A stretch of 10,474 nucleotides of DNA from Acidimicrobiales bacterium (GTDB taxonomy: Bacteria > Actinomycetota > Acidimicrobiia > Acidimicrobiales > Aldehydirespiratoraceae). Within the stretch, counting starts at the first letter, position 1. Every line of letters starts with the position of its first letter. The notes below the pieces were generated by a model. It did no database searches and was not told where the DNA came from. It worked only from the letters and a program-made list of their open reading frames with translations. The DNA is taken from assembly GCA_021604885.1 (NCBI GenBank), contig BQJV01000073.1, positions 1 to 10,474 of the forward strand, given 5' to 3'. Position numbers and translations under genes: made by a program. Of this stretch, positions 1-5,124 are shown piece after piece.

Positions 1-366
1 CTCGAAGGAATCGATCATCTCGGCGGGCCACCGCAGCGCCTCGCGCAGCGGTGCGTCGAGCTGGGGGCCGTACGTGAGCAGGAGCGGGCACCCGACCTCG
101 GCGATGAGGTCCTGGCGGAACTCCTCCTGCTCGCTCTCGATCGCGGTCTGGAGTTGGAGGAGGCAGTCCTTGCGGAACGCGTGGTTCGTCGACCAGTCCG
201 TGGTGTCGAAGGCGCGGCGAGCCGCGGCGACGGCCCGCTCCATGTCGCCCTTGCTGCCGTCGGCAACCTGGCCGATCACTTCCTCCGTCGCCGGATTGAT
301 GTTGTCGAACAATGCGCCGTTCTCGGCATCGACGAGCTCGCCGTCGATCAGTAGCTTCTGGTCCAT
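1..366 (-). CDS. Aldehyde dehydrogenase, N-terminal 122 residues (gene runs off the left edge)
   Basis: The frame from ATG at 366 stays open to base 1, so only the N-terminus is visible. Residues 24-54 contain NPATEEVIGQVADGS followed by an AVAAARRAFD helix, the usual start of the NAD(P)-dependent aldehyde dehydrogenase superfamily. Residues 88-114 (LIAEVGCP, then GPQLDAP and LRWPAE) match the helix region that follows in this family. The catalytic Glu and Cys would lie beyond the window, so activity cannot be judged. The expected reaction is oxidation of an aldehyde to the carboxylate. The start codon shares one base with the P450 stop (TGATG), and GGGAGA lies 5 nt upstream, so translation is probably coupled. 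It is the last visible gene of the amidohydrolase-ferredoxin-P450 operon and fits oxidation of an aldehyde formed after hydroxylation. Family assignment is firm; substrate is unknown. Confidence 0.88.
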   Translation of the reverse strand, partial: MDQKLLIDGELVDAENGALFDNINPATEEVIGQVADGSKGDMERAVAAARRAFDTTDWSTNHAFRKDCLLQLQTAIESEQEEFRQDLIAEVGCPLLLTYGPQLDAPLREALRWPAEMIDSFE

Positions 367-1550
367 CAGGTCTCCCAGATCAGTTCGAGGTTGTCGACGC
401 TGCGCAACCCCACCGTGTACTCGGGCACCGTGCCCGGCTTGAGTTCATACGAGGGCACCCGCTTGTGCCATTCCTCGAGACACACGCGCAGCTCCATGCG
501 GGCGAGATGTGATCCGAGACAGCGGTGCACGCCGCCGCCGAACGCGATGTGCTTGTTGATCTCTCGATCGAAGTCGACCGAGTCGGCCTCAGCCCAGAAT
601 CGTTCGTCGGTGTTCGCCGAGCCGATGTTGACCGACACCGTCTCGCCGGCCTTGATCGGGCAGCCGGACAGCTCGGTGTCCTGCGTCGCCACGCGGACCA
701 CGCCGGCGACCGGCGACTCCCAACGCAGCAGCTCCTCGACCGCGGCCGGGATGTCGTCCGGTCGATCGACGAGGCGCTGTCGTTGCTCCGGGTGCTGGGC
801 GAGATAGGCGAGCATGCAGTCGAGCGATGCGGTGACGGTGTCGAGGCCCGCCAGGAAGAAGAGGTAGCCGATGTCCTGCACGTCCTCCTCGGTGAGCCGA
901 TGGCCGTCGACCTCGGCGTCGAGGAACTGCGAGATGAAGTCGTCGGTGCGTGACTGCTTCTTCTCCTCGATGGCTTCGGCGAGCACGGCGTAGATCCGTC
1001 GCCCGGTCTCGTTGCGGTACTCGGTCGCGGCAGCCGGGTTGTCGACGGGCGGACGGATGATGCCGTCCTTCAGTTCGATGAACTCCGGGGTGCGTCCGAC
1101 ATCCAGGCCGAACATCGTGAGGAAGACCTGGCTCGGTAGCGGCTCGGCGATCGCGTGGTGGAAGTTGGCCTCCCCGCTCTCGATCACCCGGTCGATGAGG
1201 GTGTTGACGAGCGATCGAGTGGAGCCTTCGAGCTCCGCGACCCGGCGTGGCGCGAAGAGCGGGTCGAGCAGCTTGCGGTACTTCGAGTGCTCCGGCGGGT
1301 CGATCTCGAGCGGGATCAGCGGGCGGATCTGTCCGATCTCCGCGGCGCCGAGCGACGAGAACACGTCGGGGTTCTGAAGGACGGTCATCACGTCGTCCTG
1401 GAGCGCGACGGTGGTGCCCGTCATCATCTCGTGCTCGATCGCCATGACGGGCATGGTGTCGCGCAGGATCTTGTAGACGGCCTGGATGCTGTCGTCGCCG
1501 GCCGCGCCAGCCTCGGGGATCTCGTCGGGCACGGTGTTCTCATCAGACAC
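366..1550 (-). CDS. Cytochrome P450 monooxygenase
   Basis: A complete soluble bacterial P450 of 394 residues, the normal length. The I-helix oxygen-activation motif is LAGLDTVTAS (233-242), the K-helix ExxR is E273-R276 within EELLR, and the haem-binding loop is FGGGVHRCLG (337-346) with Cys344 as the thiolate ligand. The C-helix motif DPPEHSKYR (84-92) is also present. No membrane anchor is visible, so it should be cytoplasmic and depend on a ferredoxin, which is encoded 2 nt upstream. The start is GTG at 1550. GAGGA at the 3' end of the ferredoxin gene is a well-placed Shine-Dalgarno, and the next in-frame candidates would cut into the N-terminal region. It inserts one oxygen atom from O2 into an organic substrate. 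The CYP family and substrate (terpenoid, steroid, alkyl or xenobiotic) cannot be decided by eye. Confidence 0.95.
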   Translation of the reverse strand: MSDENTVPDEIPEAGAAGDDSIQAVYKILRDTMPVMAIEHEMMTGTTVALQDDVMTVLQNPDVFSSLGAAEIGQIRPLIPLEIDPPEHSKYRKLLDPLFAPRRVAELEGSTRSLVNTLIDRVIESGEANFHHAIAEPLPSQVFLTMFGLDVGRTPEFIELKDGIIRPPVDNPAAATEYRNETGRRIYAVLAEAIEEKKQSRTDDFISQFLDAEVDGHRLTEEDVQDIGYLFFLAGLDTVTASLDCMLAYLAQHPEQRQRLVDRPDDIPAAVEELLRWESPVAGVVRVATQDTELSGCPIKAGETVSVNIGSANTDERFWAEADSVDFDREINKHIAFGGGVHRCLGSHLARMELRVCLEEWHKRVPSYELKPGTVPEYTVGLRSVDNLELIWET

Positions 1551-1552
1551 AG

Positions 1553-1747
1553 TCAGTCCTCGATGATGGTGATGGCGTCCTCCGGACAGTTGCCGGCGCC
1601 TTTGCGAGCAGATTCGTGCCGGTCCGGCGGCACGTCGTCCGAGACGACGAGGCCATAGCCGTCGTCGTCCGACTCGAAGACCGAGGAGGCGAGCACATAG
1701 CAGCGACCGTGCCCCTGACAGCGATCGCGGTCGAGTTGGACCTTCAC
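1553..1747 (-). CDS. Small P450-type ferredoxin, C-x2-H-x2-C...CP motif
   Basis: A 64-residue acidic protein starting at GTG 1747, with AAGG about 8 nt upstream inside the end of the amidohydrolase gene. It has only three cysteines: C10 and C16 in CQGHGRC, and C54 in CPEDAI. Classical [4Fe-4S] ferredoxins of this size have a fourth cysteine at the position held here by His13. Actinobacterial P450-partner ferredoxins of this type, known mainly from mycobacteria and streptomycetes, commonly hold a [3Fe-4S] cluster, and a His in this slot is a known variant. Its role would be single-electron transfer to the P450 encoded 2 nt downstream. No ferredoxin reductase is visible in the window. A longer open frame continues upstream to 2650, but it lies wholly on the amidohydrolase coding sequence in another frame and is not real. 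Confidence 0.93.
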   Translation of the reverse strand: MKVQLDRDRCQGHGRCYVLASSVFESDDDGYGLVVSDDVPPDRHESARKGAGNCPEDAITIIED

Positions 1748-1749
1748 CG

Positions 1750-2928
1750 TCAGACCTTCAGCAGTTCCTTGAGGTTGCCGCCCATGATCTTGGCCACGTC
1801 GGCATCGGCCAGGCTCTCGGGGAGGTCGTCGGCGAAGGAGATCGGGTTCGCGAGCCCCTCCGGGTGCGGATAGTCCGAGCCGAACAGCAGCCGGTCCGGC
1901 GTCATGATGTCGATCAGTCCTTCGATGGCGTCCTCCCAGAACGGGTTGACGTAGACGTTGCGGCGGAAGGTGTTCACCGGATGTTCGTCGAACTCCTGGG
2001 GCATCTTCTTGTAGATCGCCTCGAGGCTCTCGACCAGCGGCTTCACCCAGGTCCCGCCGTTCTCGATCGTGCCGAACCGCATGTCGGGGAACCGGCTGAA
2101 CGCACCATGGCAGATCATCGCGTTCATCATGTCGGTGATCGGTCGATTGCTCATCACCAACGAGCGGAACGGGTTCGGTTGGAACGGCAGGAACTCGCCG
2201 CGTCCTTCCCAGATGGAGGACAGGTCGGCGTAGCCGGAGTCCGATGAGTGCATGCCGACGAACACGCCGGCCTCCTGCACACGGGCCCAGAACGGGTCGA
2301 ATTCCTCGAGCCCCGGTGAGCGCGGGCCACGGAGGCCCCACGCCGGAGCCGGGCGGATGAGGATGCAGCGGGCGCCGCGCTCGAGCACCCACTCGAGTTC
2401 CTCGATCGCCTTCTCGACGATCGGCAGCGCGATCACGGGCGTGGCGAAGATGCGGTCCTCGTGGTTGAACGTCCACTCGTCGTAGATCCACTGGTTGAGC
2501 GAGTGGATCGCGGCGTGGCAGAGCTCCGGATCGTCGCGCATCCGTTCCTCGAGGAGGCTGGCGAGCGTGGGGAACATGAGCGAGCCGTCGAGCCCCAGCT
2601 CGTCGAGGTGGGGGAGTCGGGCCGCGGCGTTGCGGGCCCACTCGGGACACTTCATGGGCTCGCCGAAGATCTCGCGCAGTGTCTTCCCGTCCGGGTTGCC
2701 GGTACGGAAGTACTCCTCCTGGGCACCGGGCTGCGCGACGACCTCGAAGGTCGGGTTGGGGATGTAGTCCGAGATCGTGTTGTTGATCGCGATCTTCGTG
2801 CGGCCTTTCACCTGCACGTACTTGATCGCGCCCTTGTGGGCATCCGGGAGGTAGCGGGTGAATGCCTCCTCGGTCTCGTACATGTGGTTGTCAGCGTCGA
2901 AGACGGGGTAGTCGATCGTGCGCGCCAT
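1750..2928 (-). CDS. Metal-dependent amidohydrolase (Amidohydrolase_2 / ACMSD-like TIM barrel)
   Basis: A complete 392-residue protein. The first strand carries DADNH (11-15), where this branch has D13-x-H15 in place of the usual H-x-H metal pair. Further candidate ligand and catalytic residues are H227 (GMHSSDSG), H274 (ICHGAF followed by FPDMRFGTIENGG) and D352 (LLFGSDYPHPEG). Their order and rough spacing match the decarboxylase/hydrolase group typified by ACMSD, an alignment made by eye. Members hydrolyse C-N or C-C bonds or decarboxylate aromatic and enol acids. Many actinobacterial paralogues are uncharacterised. There is no signal peptide, so it is cytoplasmic. The ATG at 2928 has AGAGG 7 nt upstream. 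It is the first gene of the operon: the ferredoxin starts 2 nt after its stop. Pairing with P450, ferredoxin and aldehyde dehydrogenase suggests a catabolic route. The substrate is unknown. Confidence 0.9.
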   Translation of the reverse strand: MARTIDYPVFDADNHMYETEEAFTRYLPDAHKGAIKYVQVKGRTKIAINNTISDYIPNPTFEVVAQPGAQEEYFRTGNPDGKTLREIFGEPMKCPEWARNAAARLPHLDELGLDGSLMFPTLASLLEERMRDDPELCHAAIHSLNQWIYDEWTFNHEDRIFATPVIALPIVEKAIEELEWVLERGARCILIRPAPAWGLRGPRSPGLEEFDPFWARVQEAGVFVGMHSSDSGYADLSSIWEGRGEFLPFQPNPFRSLVMSNRPITDMMNAMICHGAFSRFPDMRFGTIENGGTWVKPLVESLEAIYKKMPQEFDEHPVNTFRRNVYVNPFWEDAIEGLIDIMTPDRLLFGSDYPHPEGLANPISFADDLPESLADADVAKIMGGNLKELLKV

Positions 2929-2950
2929 CGGGACCTCTCAGCGAGTGGAT

Positions 2951-2966
2951 CTAACAGTCGTGTCAG
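2951..2966. promoter_or_regulatory. Imperfect inverted repeat, candidate operator of the P450 operon
   Basis: CTAACA (2951-2956), a 4-nt spacer and TGTCAG (2961-2966) form a two-fold symmetric site with one mismatch per arm. It lies 23 nt upstream of the amidohydrolase start, in the only leader of the four-gene operon. Short palindromes at this position are typical of operators for TetR-family repressors that control catabolic operons in actinobacteria. No regulator gene is adjacent in the window, and I found no convincing -35/-10 pair around it. Symmetry is seen; the role is inferred. Confidence 0.4.
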
Positions 2967-3009
2967 TATTTCCCGCCGGGGGGCCCGGTGTCCAACCTCC
3001 CCGCGATGG

Positions 3010-4101
3010 TCAGGCGACGACGTGGATGCAGTCGACGGCACCGGTGTAGACGTGGCCGTCCATCTCCGCTCGGAACACGGCAATCTCTCGTTGCGCATCG
3101 ACGATCACGGTTGCCACTCCCTGGTGACGGAACCCACCGACCTCGATGGTAAGGCGGGCATTGAACCACGGCTGGCTCTCCCAGACGAGCTCGAACGTGC
3201 TGTCGGGCGTCGTGTCTGCGTCGGAGATGATGCCGCGGGTTCCGGCGTCCTGCACGAGACAGGCGTTCTCGGGCGCAATGACCCAACTGCCCGGTGACGG
3301 GCCGCTCCGACTGACGTGCACGTCCTGTTCGGCCGGGATGTTGACGTTCCAGCCGAGGTCGACGAACTGGGTTGTCGTGTAGGGCACGTACTTGCCCTTC
3401 TCGCCGGGGTCGAAGAACTCGGGCCAATCGCCGGGGTCCGACGGTCCCGTGGGATCGGGCCGTTCCCAGTCCGACATCGTCGCGAGGCGGTGGAGGAACG
3501 CGGCCATCTGAGCCCGGGTGACCAGGGCGTCGGGTGAGTAGCTGGAGGAACTCGTGCCGGTAGTGATGCCCTGTTTCTTGAGCCACGCGACGGCGACCGC
3601 GTAGTACGCGACCTCCGGTACATCGGCGAACCCGTGATCGATCGGCACGTCCGGTCGGCCCGCAAGCCGCCACAGAAAGGCGGCCATCTGGGCGCGGGTC
3701 ACGGGATCGTCCGGTGAGTACGTCGTCTGGCTGGTCCCGGTGGTGACGCCGGCGAACACGAGCCACGCGACGGCTTTGGCGAAGTAGGTGCCGGGGGAGA
3801 TGTCGGTGAAGTCGTGGGCCACCTGGTCCGACGGTTCGTGCATCAGTCGCCAGAGGAACACCGCCATCTGCGCGCGGGTGACGATGTCGGCCGGCGAATA
3901 GGTCGTTGGTGAGGTGCCGGTCGTGATGTCCTCGGCAGCAAGCCAGTCGACCGCGTCCTCGTAGAACGAACCGGGTTCCACGTCGGTGAAGTCGCCCGCC
4001 GCCGCCGGGCTCGTGATCGCCGCCAACGTCGCCGTGATGACGATTATTGCCACCCATGCCCGTCCCCGCGTCGTGGTCTGCGTGTGCCGTTGTTTCGCCA
4101 T
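3010..4101 (-). CDS. Secreted protein with three SLH repeats and an unrecognised C-terminal domain
   Basis: 363 residues from ATG 4101. Residues 1-35 form a signal peptide: a basic start (MAKQRHTQTTTRGR), the hydrophobic core AWVAIIVITATLAAI, and a likely cleavage near PAAA|GD. Three S-layer-homology repeats follow at exactly 60-residue spacing (about 36-88, 96-148, 156-208). Each contains a DV/DI..Y..AV.WL segment, then TTGTS..YSP and VTRAQMA.FL.RL (59-86, 119-146, 179-206). SLH triplets normally hold proteins to a cell-wall polymer. After a Pro/Asp-rich linker (212-236), residues 237-363 form a domain I do not recognise, with two cysteines (281, 358) that could pair. The open frame continues upstream to 5136, but that part lies antisense to a dehydrogenase gene and precedes the signal peptide, so I reject it. 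GAGG ends only 2 nt before this ATG, so the ribosome site is poor. Confidence 0.9.
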   Translation of the reverse strand: MAKQRHTQTTTRGRAWVAIIVITATLAAITSPAAAGDFTDVEPGSFYEDAVDWLAAEDITTGTSPTTYSPADIVTRAQMAVFLWRLMHEPSDQVAHDFTDISPGTYFAKAVAWLVFAGVTTGTSQTTYSPDDPVTRAQMAAFLWRLAGRPDVPIDHGFADVPEVAYYAVAVAWLKKQGITTGTSSSSYSPDALVTRAQMAAFLHRLATMSDWERPDPTGPSDPGDWPEFFDPGEKGKYVPYTTTQFVDLGWNVNIPAEQDVHVSRSGPSPGSWVIAPENACLVQDAGTRGIISDADTTPDSTFELVWESQPWFNARLTIEVGGFRHQGVATVIVDAQREIAVFRAEMDGHVYTGAVDCIHVVA

Positions 4102-4139
4102 TGCCTCAGTGTGGGCACCCACTGGACCGTGGGACAGGC

Positions 4140-4183
4140 GTTGTTGGTGAGTCGTTGGTGAGTCGTTGGCGAGTCGTTGGTGC
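4140..4183. repeat. Four tandem 11-bp direct repeats between divergent genes
   Basis: Consecutive units are GTTGTTGGTGA (4140-4150), GTCGTTGGTGA (4151-4161), GTCGTTGGCGA (4162-4172) and GTCGTTGGTGC (4173-4183), each differing by at most one base from GTCGTTGGTGA. The array is 38 bp upstream of the SLH gene start and 35 bp upstream of the dehydrogenase start. A period of one helical turn places all copies on one DNA face. This is the layout of sites for OmpR/PhoB-family and SARP-family regulators. Read on the minus strand the unit includes CTCACC, resembling the GTTCACC core of the 11-nt direct-repeat units of Streptomyces PHO boxes. A perfect copy also occurs at 3902-3912 in the SLH coding sequence, probably because it encodes a Ser-Pro-Thr-Thr stretch. 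The repeats are certain; regulator binding is an inference. Confidence 0.8.
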
Positions 4184-4205
4184 GGTGGAGCGAGCCTCGG
4201 ACGCA

Positions 4206-4221
4206 TAACCTCCCGCGCATG
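4206..4221 (+). promoter_or_regulatory. Candidate -10 box for a leaderless dehydrogenase mRNA
   Basis: TAACCT (4206-4211) fits the actinobacterial -10 pattern TANNNT and ends 7 nt before the ATG at 4219, so transcription could start at the A of the start codon. No Shine-Dalgarno sequence precedes this ATG, which agrees with leaderless translation, a common mode in actinobacteria. There is no good -35 box. The 11-bp repeats would then sit at about -36 to -79, where an activator could compensate. Confidence 0.45.
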
Positions 4222-4980
4222 AACGCACCCACCGATCTGTTCGACCTCTCCGGGCGCACGGCGATCGTCACGGGGGGAAGTCGCGGCCTGGGCGCCGAGA
4301 TGGTCCGGGCCTTCGCCGCGCAGGGGGCGAACGTGGTCATCGCCAGTCGCAAGCTGGACAACTGCGCGGCGCTGGCCGCGGAGATCCGCGAGGCCCACGG
4401 TGTGCGGGCCCTGCCGGTCGAGTGCCACATCGGCTACTGGGACCAGGCCGACGCGCTGGCCGAGGCGGCGATCGCGGAGTTCGGAACGATCGACGTCCTC
4501 GTGAACAACGCCGGCATGTCGCCGCTCTACCCGTCGCTCCGCGAGATCACCGAGGCGCTCTACGACAAGACGATGGACGTCAACCTGAAGGGGACGTTCC
4601 GGCTGTCGATCCTGATGGGCGACCACATGAAGGCGAACGGCAAGGGGTCGATCATCTCGGTCAGTTCGACGGCGGCGGTGAAGCCGACACCGGGGGAGGC
4701 GGTCTACGCGATGGCGAAAGCCGGTCTGCACAACATGACCGAGATGCTCTCGAAGGCCTACGGCCCGGAGGTGCGGGTCAACTGCATCCAGCCCGGCCCC
4801 TTCCTCACCGACATCGCCAAGGCGTGGGACGAACAGGCGCTGGCCGGCATCGGCTCGGCTCTCTCGCTCGGCCGGGCCGGTGAACCCGCCGAGGTCGTCG
4901 GCGCCGCGCTCTACTTCGCCACCGACGCCTCCTCTTTCACCACCGGCGCCATTCTCCGCATGGACGGCGGCCTCCGCTGA
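4219..4980 (+). CDS. Short-chain dehydrogenase/reductase (classical SDR)
   Basis: A complete 253-residue classical SDR of FabG-like size. The Rossmann nucleotide motif is TGGSRGLG (18-25), NNAG is at 96-99, and the catalytic tetrad is N122, S150, Y163 and K167 (YAMAK). The C-terminus FTTGAILRMDGGLR is typical of the tetrameric FabG/3-alpha-hydroxysteroid-type group. Arg44 and Lys45 after the second strand (ASRK) would fit NADP(H), but this is only a hint. It performs reversible oxidation of an alcohol to a carbonyl in the cytoplasm; the substrate is unknown. I chose ATG 4219 because the conserved fold begins a few residues later and a leaderless -10 box fits. A TTG at 4177 would add 14 residues that encode no fold element and overlap the 11-bp repeats. 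It is divergent from the SLH gene and is followed at its stop codon by a dispersed repeat. Confidence 0.92.
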   Translation: MNAPTDLFDLSGRTAIVTGGSRGLGAEMVRAFAAQGANVVIASRKLDNCAALAAEIREAHGVRALPVECHIGYWDQADALAEAAIAEFGTIDVLVNNAGMSPLYPSLREITEALYDKTMDVNLKGTFRLSILMGDHMKANGKGSIISVSSTAAVKPTPGEAVYAMAKAGLHNMTEMLSKAYGPEVRVNCIQPGPFLTDIAKAWDEQALAGIGSALSLGRAGEPAEVVGAALYFATDASSFTTGAILRMDGGLR

Positions 4981-5020
4981 CCCCACCCGCAACAACTGGT
5001 GTCTGACACCTGCAACATTT
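4977..5020 (+). repeat. Dispersed palindromic element, copy A
   Basis: The match to copy B (8083-8125) begins at CTGACCC, which contains the dehydrogenase stop codon. It continues through ACCCGCAACA, a variable base, CTGGTGTCTGACACCTGCAACAT and a few more bases. Copy A has one extra C near its start. Its centre, GGTGTCTGACACC (4998-5010), is a perfect palindrome about one base. It is flanked by the direct repeats GCAACA at 4989-4994 and 5012-5017. No T-run follows, so it is not a standard intrinsic terminator. The layout resembles short REP-like intergenic elements. Confidence 0.75.
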
Positions 5021-5024
5021 CGAG

Positions 5025-5054
5025 ATTGAGTACGGGCGAGGCGTGAATTGAGTA
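5025..5054 (+). promoter_or_regulatory. 22-bp-period direct repeat upstream of the lipoprotein pair
   Basis: ATTGAGTA occurs at 5025-5032 and again at 5047-5054, exactly 22 bp apart. A weaker GCGAGGC half-site lies between them (5036-5042), giving GAG steps of 10 and 12 bp. SARP-type regulators (winged helix plus BTAD) are known to bind heptameric direct repeats with 11- or 22-bp spacing, for example TCGAG-containing heptamers. A BTAD-type regulator gene lies beyond the two lipoprotein genes. The repeat would lie at about -46 to -75 from the proposed start site. The repeat is seen; the binding partner is inferred. Confidence 0.5.
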
Positions 5055-5087
5055 GCCCGGGCGGACGCTCCCTCGACCCGGCTTCGT

Positions 5088-5115
5088 TACGGTGCCGGAT
5101 CGGTAAGCAGGGGAG
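5088..5115 (+). promoter_or_regulatory. Candidate -10 box and ribosome binding site of the lipoprotein operon
   Basis: TACGGT (5088-5093) fits TANNNT, and the start site would fall near 5100. GGGGAG (5110-5115) is a strong Shine-Dalgarno 9 nt before ATG 5125. The -35 region near 5065-5070 has no recognisable hexamer, which is compatible with dependence on an activator bound at the upstream direct repeats. Confidence 0.4.
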
Positions 5116-5124
5116 CACCGCACG

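Noticed and set aside
2976..2988. CCGGG-GGG-CCCGG hairpin after the SLH gene as an intrinsic terminator
   Set aside because: The stem is only 5 bp and no T-run follows in the direction of transcription. It may be chance in GC-rich DNA.
2461..3297. Plus-strand open frame of 278 codons crossing the amidohydrolase start and SLH gene end
   Set aside because: It is antisense to two supported genes and shows no family features.
4140..4183. CRISPR array
   Set aside because: The 11-bp units are directly adjacent with no spacers, and no cas gene is present.
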